In this document: one piece after another, positions 11,640 to 23,600 of the stretch
How the letters are laid out: each line of letters begins with the position of its first letter
How positions within the stretch are numbered: position 1 is the first letter of the stretch
Source: Undaria pinnatifida
Taxonomy: Eukaryota; Sar; Phaeophyceae; Laminariales; Alariaceae
Assembly (NCBI GenBank): GCA_012845835.1
Contig: JABAKD010000025.1
Coordinates: 27,833,504-27,897,503, forward strand
Direction of reading: 5' to 3'
Length of the DNA stretch: 64,000 bases
Program-made: the position numbers and the translations under genes
The notes under the pieces: model-generated
What the model saw: the letters and a program-made list of their open reading frames with translations, nothing else
Databases searched by the model: none
What the model was told of the DNA's origin: nothing

Positions 11640-13285
11640 TTAATAACTCGAGTCTGAAATTCTTAACTGTCGAAATCGTAAGCGCTGTACCTGGTAGTCA
11701 CGTTCTGTATCTACAAGAAGTGAGCGATCTACACAGCTAGCAACCAGCTGCAGCATTGCAATAGCATTCGAGGAATTGAATGACGAAGACAGCCATACCA
11801 CCGTGTTTCGCGCCTGGAACAACCTCTGCACGTCTCTCCAGGATCAAACAGCAGACAGTCGATCTGGGAGGCTCGGATCTAGATTATACTATTATATCAT
11901 GCATTGTATATTTCAGAAGCTGGCTCAGTGCGCGCCTCTCAGTTGCTACGAAGAGAACACGCAGCGGACATGGTCAGTCACCTTACTGACCCCGGCTGCT
12001 TGATTGAGTAACAATATCATACGAAACGCACTCGACACGTTTCGTCGCCAGACTACGGGGTCAGTCGGCGTGTGCTCGGATTTATCCGATCGAAATCTGA
12101 TGAATGAAGCTCGTAATCGGGTTCACTTAAAAAGCGGTAGCTATTAATAGTAGTACATTGTTATGATTGTTAGTCTCTATCGAACTCTTGGCATTACCTT
12201 ATATACTGTACGCGCAGACTATGTGTGTGGTGACTTTTTTTTACTCTACCAAGAATTGAATCGAATAATTCGAAGTGCTGCCCTGCCCTACCCGAAGCGG
12301 AGCCCTTGTACATATTATTATGCGGTGTAGCTATTTGCGATATACATTCTGTATTAGTGCGTACTTTTAACGCTTGGCATGACGTTGACCCTGCGATACA
12401 TGACGTTGTCTTTATTAATACTACTGGAACACTTGGAGTGCAAATTTACTACAAGCGTTTTGCGTGTACTTGATCCTGCACGTGTGTCAACAGATATTTT
12501 TTCATCAAAACGTGACATAAAAAACGATACATTAGCAGCCTGTGCGCAGCCCTTGTAAACCTTTATTTTGTTGGCGACGAGCCCTTCCTACGGACACCAA
12601 ACAGCTAACGTATATACCACTGGCCCTCTCATACGAAAACACCCAAAAGAAATCCAGCCTGATATTGCCGGGAAACGAAGAAAATATGCAGCGGTTATGC
12701 CAAAGGCAGTGTGGAACACGCCGTTACTCAAAAACGAAGTCTAGTCGGCGTTAGGGTTAGGGCTGGGTTGAGGTTTTTAGTCAAGTATGTTTCAGCCAGT
12801 TTGCCGAAGCTGGGCCAAGGTCGATACAGCCCTCCGACACTGGGCACCGCCGCTTTCCGTTATTTCCGAGAATTTTCCCAGGCGTTTGGGGTTAGGATTA
12901 GGGCGAAGGTTTGCCTTTTTTTTTTTTTTGTTAATCCTCCGGCGGATGGGTAAAAATAAAGCTCAAGCTCGCCACACTTCCACGTATTTTCATACGCGTC
13001 GTGTGTCGATTTAACTCAGTAGCTTTCGCAACCCAACCCTAGCTGGCGCACCCTTCGGATCCCACTGTATCGATAGCGTCATTTCCGTGTCAAATTTTTG
13101 GTATGTTTCAACAGTTTTGACGAAGCATGGGCGGGGTCTATACATCCCTCCGACCCTAGGCATCGCCGCCTCCCGTTTGCGCGTCCGTTTGCTCGTTTAT
13201 TCGTGCGTTCGCTTGTTCGTCTGTTGTCCGTTTGTTGGTTGGTTCGTATTTCGGTCCGTTTGCTTGTTTGTGTGTTTTTGTGCAG
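11640..13285. other. Non-coding stretch with small repeats
   Basis: No gene is supported. Positions 12180-12310 repeat blocks seen at 6200-6480. Two diverged copies of an 80-base segment (GTATGTTTCA, CCCTCCGAC, GGCACCGCCGC) lie at about 12786-12870 and 13100-13180. Short GTTAGGGTTAGGG-like strings at 12750 and 12890 are too brief to be a telomere. Confidence 0.5.
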
Positions 13286-15325
13286 TACAAGGTTGCGGGA
13301 GGGCTGGTCTTGGGCACCGCGGTTCCATGGATGTGCTCTTACGCGGTGGCGAACGATGCGGGGTCGCGGAGACTAGTCGAGATGGTGTCGCCGAGCTATG
13401 GTGAGCAGGGCGGGCAGAACGGCCAGTGAGAGAGGGCGTGCGGGGGAGCGGGGAGGGGAGAGGGAAGTAGGGGATTGGAGGGGGGAGGATACCGTGTCAT
13501 TCGTCTGCTGTGTGGGCATGTGCATCAGTTTTTTTTTAGAGACCCGTTGCTGGTTTCCGACTGCTGCGGTTTGACTTTGCTAATATTAATTGTGCTGATG
13601 ACGTGCCGATGACACACTCTTCGTTGGGTTTTGGTAGCTCTCTCGGTTAGTGTGACAATGTACTAATACCGAGATGTTGCCGCGACACCCACAAACAAAT
13701 GCCGGATGCCCAGTTGAAGTTTTTTTTCCCTGATTTGCTCTTTTTCTTCCACTCCAGAATTATTGGGGCCTGTTTTGTGGCCACGGATTAGATTGTGGCG
13801 ATGGGCTAACGTGGGGGCAAACAACAACAACGAAAACATGACAAAAATGGTGTCGCGAATATTTTCGAGAGCGCCCCACGCCCGCACCGTGTTGCCGTCC
13901 GGCAGTGAAATGGCTGAGGAAAAGAAAGGGCGGCTCCTTTTACGGAGAAGATATCAACCATTTGGAGTACCTGGCGCATGCTCCAGAATGGATCAACCAA
14001 CGTGAGACCGCGTTTGATTTGAGCGCGGCGTGCTTTTTTTGTGTGTGTTAGAGGGGTGAGGGGAGGTAGTGTTCCGTTTTTGTCGTTTTTTTTAGCTTTG
14101 GTTGTTGCGCCTTTCGGCGCCGTTTTATATATGTGTGTGCGTTGGGTTGGGTTGGGTTGGGTTGGGTTGGGTTGGGTTAGGTTGGATTGTTGTGTGTGTT
14201 ATGCGTGCTTCGTGTGCTGTGTGTGTTGTGTGTTGTGTATTCTGTGTTCTGTGTTTGTGTTTTTGGGATTGTGCGTGTGCGTGTTATGCGTGTGTTTTTT
14301 ATCTTATTTTCCCTTCCACCTCCCTCCGAACCGCGGCGCAGCCGTGAGCTTGGAAGTGCGCACCCGGGAGGGGGAGACACGCCGCTTACAAGGCGTGAAC
14401 GCTCAGACGCCCTCCTCTTCCCTGGGCGATCTGGTGCAGGCGGGAGACAGGAGCGGAACGGGAAGCGGGGGTCAGAATGTGGGGTGGATGGCCGACTTCG
14501 ACGTGCTGGACGAGCTCGACAACGGCGAGAATGAGGTGCGTTACACGGAGGAGTATTTTGACCCTCGTCGCCCCTTGTTCTACCGCCGCCACCCCGCTTA
14601 CTGGTCACCCGGGTTGGAAGTATCTCTTTCCTGCACATGGCTTCTCCGTAACCATCCACATTCACGTTGACAATCACACTCATATTCACACTCACACTCG
14701 CATTCGTGCACACACCCACGCTCACCCCCACTCCCGTTTCGACTCCCACGCCCACAACACACGTACAAAAATTGAAAATAATACACGAACTCGCTTTCCA
14801 AGGGGGGAGTTGGAGGTCAATCTTCTTTAGGGTGGGGAACATCCGGGGGCTCCCTTAGCAGCAGCAGCAGCAGCAGCGATGAAGGTAGCGACTACTCCGC
14901 GGTGGCCGCCGCAGTTCGGCGAGACGTGGCCGCGTGCAACATCAGGTCTTGGTGGGACATCGCCGCCATGGAGCATGAGGTGGCTATGACGGGGGCGCCG
15001 GCGCCGGCAGCCTCCTCCTCGGGGGGTACCGCTGCTGCCGGCACCCGTGCAGGCTCGTCATCCGTGGGCGTCGCGGGAGCTGGGGCGAGTTATAAGGTGG
15101 GTTTGGACCGTGGTGGGGTGGGGGGAGGGGGGTAATAATGGGGCGGCGGGGGGGGGGGGGGGTGGAGGGAGGGAGGCAGGAAGGGAGAGAAGGGAGAGAA
15201 GGGGGTGGGGGGGGGGGGAGAGGGAAGGAAGGAGGGACAGAGGAAGGGAACGAGGGACAGAGGGAGGGCGACAAGGAGAAACATGCTTGGTTTGAAAGTT
15301 TGGAGTTGCTGAACGGACCGGTGCC
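13286..15325 (+). CDS. Unrecognised multi-exon protein with possible membrane segment (partial model)
   Basis: Five exons join in phase: 13286-13400, 13906-14001, 14342-14612, 14859-15096 and 15276-15325. Each begins after AG and ends before GT, and partial codons match at every junction (phases 1, 1, 2, 0). The first exon reads YKVAGGLVLGTAVPWMCSYA, a plausible membrane segment, followed by SPSYVKWLRKRKG. The next has YGEDINHLEYLAHAPEW. The third contains acidic ADFDVLDELDNGENE and YFDPRRPLFYRRHPAYW, the fourth a six-serine run (CAG repeat) and SWWDIAAMEHEV. I do not recognise the family. The combination of a single membrane segment and short charged helices would suit an organelle membrane protein, but that is a guess. 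The start codon and 5' exon are not found. The gene may continue to the exons at 17620-18244, though the last donor phase (2) does not fit directly. Confidence 0.6.
14140..14180. repeat. GTTGG pentanucleotide repeat
   Basis: About seven GTTGG units inside an intron of the gene at 13286-15325. The adjoining 14200-14290 is TGTGTG-rich and yields artificial Cys/Val open frames. Confidence 0.85.
15130..15270. repeat. Purine-rich intronic tract (GGGA/GGAG)
   Basis: Nearly pure purine on the plus strand, including a G run at about 15148-15162. It forms the intron between exons 14859-15096 and 15276-15325. The absence of a pyrimidine tract before the last acceptor (GACAAG) makes that junction the weakest in the model. 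Confidence 0.7.
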
Positions 15326-15469
15326 GTAAGTTTAGATAGGCGTCCCTGATAACCTGATCCTGATGGAAAATCAACGGTACCAATGATGTCTACAGGTTAT
15401 CGGTGTTTCTGGGGGGTGATTTATAGACGTGGGCGTACAATTTTACTTGCGTCAAGGTTGAGCGCGTAC

Positions 15470-15615
15470 GTATGCAGTTGCTTTGCGCGGTATATCGGTT
15501 GTACATAGGTTGGAAATTCCGATATACTTGGGATCGGCTACCGATACATTGGTTGCCAGTGTATCGGTTGTAAATAGTAAATACATTGGTTGCCGATACA
15601 TCCTTTTTGCCGGTA
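15470..15615. repeat. TATCGGTTG/CGATACATTGG short repeats
   Basis: Multiple degenerate copies of GTATATCGGTTG and CCGATACATTGGTTG. Similar short repeats recur at 17395-17525. They resemble, but are not identical to, the ATCGATACCTATTG motifs in PSMA3 intron 1. Confidence 0.65.
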
Positions 15616-15926
15616 TATGTTTATGTATAATTGTCATTTTTTTTTTTCGGGCACATCTCTTCGTGCTCGCACCTTTGTCCGAAACGTCGGATGGGGTGGG
15701 CACAATTCGACCGGTGGGCGCGATCCGTGCGATGTGTCGCACGTGGCAAGCCTTTTGCACTCTTTTGACCTTGGGCACACCTAAGGCAAATCCCCGAGTT
15801 TCCGCAACATCCCCGGGGATTGGGTTTCTGCATCCTCTATCTCCGTGTACGCTCGTAATATTTGGATGCAAACCGCGTTTTTCTGCTCGTAGAGAGTACA
15901 CGTAGACTCATTTCCCTATTTTTGCA

Positions 15927-17020
15927 CAGAGCTCCGCGCTACGATCCTGCCGCTCAGCAGCAGTCCAGCCCCCTAGCAGCAGCAGCGTGCAACTCTCTGC
16001 GCGTGTGGCTGCTGTTGTAGTAGCTGATTGCCTTGATCGGAGCCTGCGCTACCCGCCTTACGCCACTACTTCTCGCTGCTGCTGCTGCTGCCGCTGCTAC
16101 TGCTGCTTCTGTCAAGTGTCAAGTGACATGCCGGCGTAAATTGTAAGGATCGTTTGAATATCATATTAGTACTCAAATGGTCCTTGTATTTATGTTCAGG
16201 TTGGTGTGCTTCGTACACGTACATTTCCTTATTTTGGCACAGAGCACCACGCTACGATCCTGCCGCCCAGCAGCAGTCCAACCCCCTAGCAGCAGCGTGC
16301 AACTCTCTGCGCGTGTGGCTGCTGTTGCAGTAGCTGATTGCTTTGATCGGAGCCTGCGATGCTCTACCCGCCTATACGCCGCTACCTCTCGCTGCTGCTG
16401 CTGCTACTACTGCTGCTCCTGTCAAGTGTCAAGTGACATGCCGGCGTAAATTGTAAGGATCGTTTGAATATCATATTAGTACTCAACGGCCCTTATATAT
16501 GTTCAGGTTGGTGTACTTCGTATACGATATCGTACCATACCAAGAGAGCACAACGCTACAGCTCTGCCGCACTGCAGCAGTGGTAGGCAACACCATTTGT
16601 GTAAGATCGCAGATGACAGATAGACAACATGCGGAGAGCACACTGCTACAACCCTGCCGCAGCAGCAGCGGTAGGCAACACCATTTATGTGCGCGTGGCG
16701 TGTCCTCGCTATGCTGCGGCGAGTTGCTTGTGTCGGAGCCTGTCATTTGTCACCCCACCATACCACACGTTTCTGCTGTACATAGGAACCTTTAAAAATA
16801 GTCATAATTTAGATGCCAACCAACCCACCCTTATACATTTACGTCCACAGAGACAGTTTTTTAACGAGTATTTTTTCTGCTTTTTTTTTGCGAAGATCGC
16901 AGATGACAGACAGCAGCAGACAACATGCGGAGACAAAAACGCTAGTACTGTGGTAGGACCATGTGCGCGTGCCGTATCCTCTCCTTACGGCGGCGAGTTG
17001 TTTTTGCCATAGCCTGTCAC
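15927..17020. repeat. Tandem duplication of about 310 bp with diverged third and fourth pieces
   Basis: The unit starting CTACGATCCTGCCGC and ending TAGTACTCAA is present at about 15927-16176 and 16239-16486, about 310 bases apart and nearly identical. Its ends contain CAG and CTG runs that can pair. Partial diverged versions (CATGCGGAGA, GTAGGCAACACCATTT, CGGCGAGTTG) follow at 16540-16760 and 16890-17010. No coding exon is identified here. Confidence 0.8.
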
Positions 17021-17619
17021 GTATTGTCTTCTTGCTCCCTCGTTCTCAATAGGTGCTCTTTACGTAGTATTCTACAGTAAGCCGCATCCCGCGCCACACG
17101 TGCCCCTCCTCGCTTCCTGGCGATCCCTAACCTGGAGGTCGAAGTGTGACGCTCTTCTCGAAATAATACATATCATACGGTGTAAACGTTGTGTGTGTTG
17201 TGTGTATTTTCTCAACAACGGATCGGTCGTGGGCACGTCTATCTCGAGTCCCCCAAAAGTGCCAAAAGTACTGCTATTGAGTTCACCCAAGAAGAAGTAC
17301 TGCGGGTAAAATGCCAATTCATTTTTTTTCCGGGCAATTTTTTTTTGTATGTGCAAACAAATGGTCATTGCGCCATGCCCCTATGCATTTCCCGGAGGGG
17401 AACCTTGTATCGGTTATCGATACATCGGTTGTCGTTAAATCGTTGTGTTTAAGTCGCAAACGTCGCCTACCGGTATATCGGTCATCGATACATCGGTTAT
17501 CGACAAATCGTAGTGTTTAAGTCGCGAACGCCACCTGCCACTGCACCCGCGTCACCTATCCATGACCCGCCCCCCCCCCCCCGACACTTCCCCGGCTTGC
17601 GTGCATATGATGCTCGCAG

Positions 17620-18244
17620 AAAATGTCTGACGCTGAGCTAGCTGAACTAACGCACGCCGATACGATCAAGCGCATCGACAACATGATCGAGGGTTTGGAG
17701 CAAGACAAGCTCTCAGGAGCACGCTCGGTGAGCCTTGAGTTTCGTACAGTGGCAGTAGCTGAATCCACGCCACCCGATCGCAATAATTACCTCGCCATGG
17801 AACCAGATAGTCTTAGGCGCATGTTTTAGACGGCGCATGACGCATGCAGACGCTGTGTGGCGCGCGGCAGCTCCACCGTGCAAGTTTTTGGTGGAGACAA
17901 TGTGGTGCCTAGTGATGAGTATCCGCGGTACCGATTTTTTTCTTTGCGCCTGCGTTGGCGAACAGCCAAAAATGCTTTTCGGCTTGCTTGCTAGCTTGCC
18001 CTGAGTTTTTTGCCTGCTTGCTCACCTGCTTCCGTGCTTGCTTGCCCGCAGGCCTACCTGCTTCCGCGATTATTTATGCTGCTTGCTCGCTCGCTTGCTG
18101 CCTGCCTGCTCGCTTTCGCTTACTTGATTGGTCGCTCGATAGGTGGACGATGTGGAGGAGGAAGTGCGGGATCTGCGCAAGCAAAAGAAGGAGTTGCTCC
18201 GAAAACACCCCGCGAAGAGAAAAAAGTTCCTCGGTTTGTTCTGA
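17620..18244 (+). CDS. Two exons encoding a basic coiled-coil C-terminus
   Basis: Exon 17620-17727 follows GCTCGCAG and ends before GTGAGC. Exon 18143-18244 follows CGATAG and ends with TGA. Both junctions are phase 0. From the ATG at 17623 they encode 68 residues: MSDAELAELTHADTIKRIDN, then a Leu/Glu/Lys heptad-like stretch, then VDDVEEEVRDLRKQKKELL and a strongly basic end, KHPAKRKKFLGLF. A helical coiled coil with a basic tail is predicted. It may be a very small gene starting at 17623 or the 3' end of the gene at 13286-15325. The AAA codon before the ATG keeps the frame open to the acceptor, so an upstream exon is possible. No family is recognised. Confidence 0.5.
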
Positions 18245-18439
18245 AAACAACAACAAGTATTTTCCGGCCGCGCCTTGCCCAAGGAATGAGTTTCGGCTCA
18301 AGTTGGCGTGCTTCGTTTCACGATGTAAAGGATGAAACATGACCTCTATGGCCGCTGGTTTGAGAGAGGGGAGGGGAGGGGAGCCCGGTGTTCGGGGGGG
18401 ACGTGGAATATTTAGCCTTTCCCTCCTCAAAAGCCGTTG

Positions 18440-18668
18440 TTTTGCGAAACGGGATATGAGAGGGAGCCCGACCTTGGACGGGGAAATGTTTCGATCTGTG
18501 GGCTCCGCTGTCGAGGTTAGATCGCGCAAAGTGTGTGTGTTGTGCGGTTGGGGGCACGTGTGGGGTGTTGACGTCAAATGCACCAATCAAAACGCTGAGG
18601 GTTGTTGCTGGTGTGCTATGCACTGTGCGGATGTCGTCAATTGGCGCATCGAGAGATATCGATCGTAA
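18440..18668 (+). other. Possible Cys/His-rich exon
   Basis: A plus-strand frame contains VCVLCGWG, then KCTNQN and CCWCAMHCADVVNW, a Cys/His spacing loosely like a PHD-type zinc finger. No convincing flanking splice sites were found and part of the segment is GTGT-rich, so this could be chance. The overlapping downstream bases GGTTCGATTCC (18681-18691) resemble a tRNA B box but no cloverleaf forms. Confidence 0.2.
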
Positions 18669-18856
18669 TCGTCTTGATGGTTCGATTCCGAACGCAACGG
18701 ATTTGGAGCGCATGCCCCTTGAGTATTTGTTGCACGCCTGCCACGTATTAGTTCATCGTGCTCATTTACCCATTTGGGAATGGAGGCGGTAAAGTGTCGA
18801 AAACATCTGATTACAGCATAGACCACACCAAGCAGCCCGGGCGGCCTTGGTAGGGA

Positions 18857-19274
18857 ATGTGTCCGGAGTGCGCGGCGAAAAAGATGTACCACACACGTGC
18901 TGAGCTTGATGACACACTGGTGAACGCTCTTCCCGGAAGGCTGATAATACCGCACTTGTGGTTTTTGGGGTCGAGGTACCCGGGTCTCAAAAGGTTTATA
19001 CCGTTCTTCGGTCCCTGTGAGTGGGATGACCCCCTCCCACCCATCCACCCACACCCCCGCCCTTCGCTTAGTGTAAGTTGCTGGTAAGTGGTGATAGAGA
19101 AGTGTCTTCTTTGGATTGTTTCTATACTGAAAACCGTGGCGCTATTCCAATGCCCTGGGCAAGTTCAAAGCAGAAAAGCAACAAGCATTTGAAACAAGAG
19201 TGCCGCTTCCGGGGAACATCAGCCACCGGGCAGTAACGATGCTACTCCCGTGCGCAACGCCTTGTTTTCGTTAG
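18857..19274 (+). CDS. Candidate two-exon coding segment, function unknown
   Basis: A frame opening at ATG 18857 (MCPECAAKKMYHTRAELDD, later LIIPHLWFLGSRYPGLKRF) runs to a strong donor, CCCT|GTGAGT, at 19015/19016. A fragment from 19171 (EKQQAFETRVPLPGNISHR) joins in phase 1 and ends at TAG 19272-19274. The composition is protein-like, but the acceptor at 19170 is weak, and a frame on the opposite strand covers the same place. An exon just upstream (to about 18790, reading LERMPLEYLLHACHVLVHR) might belong to it. No family is recognised. Confidence 0.3.
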
Positions 19275-20623
19275 GAGCTTGCCAGCGGTTTTCCCTTCGC
19301 AGTAGTTATCCTTAACCAAGGAACATAAGTTTTTTTGTTGGAAATTATTTCTTGCTCGTCCGTCCCGCAAAGCATACTTTATTCAAGCAATTGGGTTCAA
19401 AAAAAAAGTTGAGTTGTGCTGTAGCGGCAAATTACTGTATTGGGCCGTGCTGTTCCCCAGTAACTTCCGCCGCAGAGAAACCCATTAACCTGTAGAATTA
19501 GAGTACGATTTTGCCCCAACAAGGCAATAGTTTTAAAACATAAAAGCTGTCTTACAATCAAAAATGATTTTTTTTCAGAGCACTTTTCACTGACTCGCTC
19601 ACTGCCAAGGACCACCTGCTAGGTACTTCGGTGTTTTTGAAGCATTCTTCATTCAAGCAAGAGCGCAAGAAAGAGCGGTTGAACCGCATTTTGTTTACAA
19701 ACGACGCAAACGAAGCCCCGGCTTATAGAAACTGCGCGACGCTCGGCATGAGAGATGCTTTTCGAGCTAGCTATCGATGATGCCGAGAACACTCTCTGCC
19801 CACATCACATGTTCTCGCATAACCCGTCAACCACGAACGTAGCGTTAAACCGCGATCAAAGAGCAGATCAGCAAACCCCTGCTTTAGTTGTGGTTTTTAC
19901 TCGAGAAGCCTGTCGGACCATCTTCGAAGGTACCTACGAAGGTACCGAACGTGATCTCTGTGACGATATCTACGGAGGTGCGGGCGCCCACAGACGGGAT
20001 AACTCTTCAAAAACTCTTTATCCTCCTACAAGCAAGGACAACGATATTTGACGACGGCAGACTAACATCGTCAACTCCGCTAAGCGCCAACATATGAAAT
20101 GCCGCCAACGTCGCGCTGCCACAGGCGAAAGAAAATCTAGCTGCGGCGTCCAAGAGGCAAGAAAGGGGAGGGGGGAGAGGGCATCCATATTGCAAAGACA
20201 CGCCAACCAAGACATGCCGCCAGGCCTCCCGCGAAGGCGAAATGCCGAGGTCTGTCCCCCGTAGAGAGCTAGCTCGCATGGGGCCAACAGCGCAACCGCA
20301 GTCCACCGGCACAGGGCAACGTCGTATCGAGAGGCTCCGCTGCCCTGACGTACTCCACGCCCGTGATATTATAGCCGCAAACAGCAACACGTTGACACGC
20401 GAAAATTTTTGCTTTCCCTCTGTCCATAACGCCAAACCCCACCCTCCTCCCCCGCCCCAGCGTCGGCCCCTGCCACAGTGAACGCGGCGACATCACTGCA
20501 AGATAACGAAAAACAAAAAAAGTAAGGCGCCGTCCCTCCCCCACTCCCCCCACCCCCCCACCCCTAATCCGGCGCGGTATCAAAAGTGAGACACTACACT
20601 GACTACGCAGTGCCTGTCGCCGT
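19275..20623. other. No supported gene
   Basis: A plus-strand frame at 19755-20051 (starting MLFELAIDDAENTL, 98 codons) has a fairly protein-like composition but no splice context or motif. The 20100-20600 stretch is pyrimidine/purine-biased sequence downstream of PSMA3 on the opposite strand and probably includes its 3' UTR. Confidence 0.35.
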
Positions 20624-23600
20624 CTAGTCGTCACCCTCGTCCATCTCGTCCGACTCGATCGACTCCTTCGCCCACACTTCCGCCTCCTTCACCTGTGCGC
20701 GCGCAGGGGAGCACCACGACAACCAACTGATGATGAAAACGATGTTATCGCATTGGCTCCTTTCCCGGGAATACATCCCATGCTCACAAAAAATACTAGA
20801 TAACAGCATCCCCATGGAGAAGAAAACGTGTACATGCACAAATTATACCACATGGCATGGGGTTGAATCGGGCACAAACGACAACCATTGGAACAAATAC
20901 GCTCTGCTTTACTGGTGGGGTATTTATATATATATATAAACTGTGCCCACGTTCTTGGGGACACGGTGAATGCAAAATTCAATGCGAGTCATCGAGGGAA
21001 GGAAATGGCGAATACTTATCGCCATCAAAATGGAGGCATGCACCATAGTGGGTAGGGGGGGGTGAAGCTTGCTAAGTGACCCCGGATATTAGCTACAAAC
21101 AGGGAGGGTGCTCCAGAAAAACTGCAAACGTATAGATGCGATATCTGGGAAAACACGAATCAGAACTGGACTTATGCATTTTTTCAAGTAGAAAAAGGGC
21201 CAATGAACCCTACCTTGTAAAACACTAAGATGCGCTGTTAGACCAGTCTTTTGGAGCGCGCCACGGCTCATGTTGGTCTTACTATACTAGCTTTAGTGTA
21301 GGTGGTGGTTAGTAAAGGGACCAAACCGCGATCTCCTTCTAACATGCCCGGTAGGGTCTTTGGTGCTAGGTGCTGGAATTCTGATGAAACAAAATTGAAC
21401 CCACTTATCGGCGGGCGGCGGGGAGTAATTGAAACTATACAGTATTCAATTTCGAGAGGTCGAAAAACCAACGAAACGGCGGGGTCTCACCTGTGCTTGT
21501 GGCACGGCCTGGTATTTCCACCCCGTCTCCTCGCACACCCACGACATCTCCAGCTCGAATGGCTTGTCCTTCGCGTCGTCGTGAAGAACGTGCAGGCTAT
21601 CGGTTCACGTTTTAGGTAGGGGGGAGGGGGGCAAGGGGGTGGGGGTGGGGGGAGGGGTGCGGGGAACCGGGGAGAAGATGGGGGTAGCTAAGGTGGTGGG
21701 GGTAGATAAGGTCTTTGCACGGGATTTATATTATCTCATGAGCGAGCAAGCGAGCAAAGGCCGCAAAGCAAGTTAGCGAAGCAACGGAATATTACACGTA
21801 GTAAAGCCACCGCTATGATAGAGTCCTCCTCCCCTCCCCTCTCCTCGCCTCCCCTCGCCGCGCTCACATCTTGCAGACTTGCTTCATCGCCTCCCTGCAG
21901 GTCATCTCGTCGAACTTCAACTTCTCCATCTCCGTCTTCGCCCCCTGAACAAAAATAAAAGACCATCGTCACCGAACGACGGATATAATAACAAATCGGC
22001 CCGGCCAAACGGTATACACTGCTGATTGACCACTTCGTCAGCTACAAAAAGGCTAAGTGCAGTCTACCATAAAGAATAGCATGACAAGGCATCGTGCAAA
22101 AATTGCATGGCATCACGCATCACAACGCACCTGACGACCCTTCCCAACAGCGGCACCGAAGTACCGGTACATCACCCCCGACGGCTCGATCACGTACAGC
22201 TCGTGCTTCTTCAGCTCCACATCGTACCTGTCGCACAATGACACAATTAGCACAACACAAAACATCAGAAGGGAACACAATACGATCAGCTCAAAGACAG
22301 AAGAGGTTCACCTACCCAGACTACCAAGACAATGCAAGGCAAGACAAGACAAGATATGATACGACAAGACAAGACAACACAAGACAAGACTTGATGCGAC
22401 AAGACAAGATAAGGCAAGGCAAGGCAAGGCAAGGCAAGGCAAGGCAAGGCAAGGCAAGGCAAGGCAAGGCAGAGCAAGGCAAGACAAGACAAGACAAGAC
22501 ACATGACAAGACGAGATGAGCAGGAACAGACACGACAAAACACGAACCCCCACAAACAAATACCAGCAGACCTCTCCAACAGCGAGAACGCCAACTACAA
22601 CGTTTACGCTGTGAAAATCAACAAAACAGTAAAAAAATAATAAAACAAGACATAACAACCAAAATTACCACTCCCCCCCCACTCCTCTCCCCACGAAGCA
22701 TCCACTGCCCTCTTCTCTACACACACAGCCTGGTCCCTTACCCGGCAACAAGAACCGACGCCCCAAACGGCCGGAGGGACCCGTGGAGCGTGAAGTAGTG
22801 TACGTACTGCGCCAGTCGATCCGCTAGCATGGAGGGCGGCATCTGGGACCCGTAGTTCTCGATATAACCCGCCACCTCGTCCCGCCCGTGGTACACGATC
22901 TGTCGTGCGTCGGCGCCCACCCCCGCCACAGCCATGCCAACGTGCTTGGAAACCCCGTGAACACGTCTGGTGACGTTTTTGAGTGTGCGCGGACGTGGCG
23001 AGTGTGAGTGTGCACGTTGTGTTGAATGTTGTGTGTGTTGAGCCGGCAGCATCATACCCTTCTAACCCAGAGTAGAAACAGCAACACGTCTAATGGTGCA
23101 TATGTGCATGCTGTCGTCCGAAAGCATTGCACACAACTGTAATGATGTGTGTATAACGGACATGGGGAAGGAATGGAGGTACGCGACATGGTGCGATATT
23201 ATTACTGCTGTGTCGATTGATTGGATAGAGTTCTGCTACACGTACAGTCGGCACTGCTGTGTTGTTGTGGTGGAGATGCCGCCGCTGTTGCAGAAGCACC
23301 AGGAGCGTAAGTTGGCTGGATATAAGTCACCAACTAATTATTAGTTGGCTATTACATAGGTACCCGTAATAGTTAATTGCGTGTGGCAATTTACGGAGTT
23401 ATGCATCTTTGTACCTAACGGCGCGTTTTGTAGCTCGATGTATAATATGGTGACTACTAATACGACTACCTGGAAACTCGGTTGGATTTTACTCCGCCAC
23501 CTAAAAATACCAGGTATCTATTAGTAGCCGTCAAAACCAGCCCACTCACAGCCCAAGGAAGCACTGGACTCACCGGTTCGAGCCAGACACGAGCATCTTA

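Noticed and set aside
12747-12905. GTTAGGGTTAGGG strings as an internal telomere
   Set aside because: Only one or two repeat units at each place; chance or a tiny remnant.
14041-14340. Cys/Val-rich plus-strand frame upstream of exon 14342
   Set aside because: It is GTTGG and TGTGTG simple sequence within an intron; the real exon starts after GGCGCAG at 14341.
18600-18700. tRNA gene around GGTTCGATTCC
   Set aside because: A B-box-like string and an ATTGGCGC D-arm-like string are present, but acceptor and T stems do not pair.
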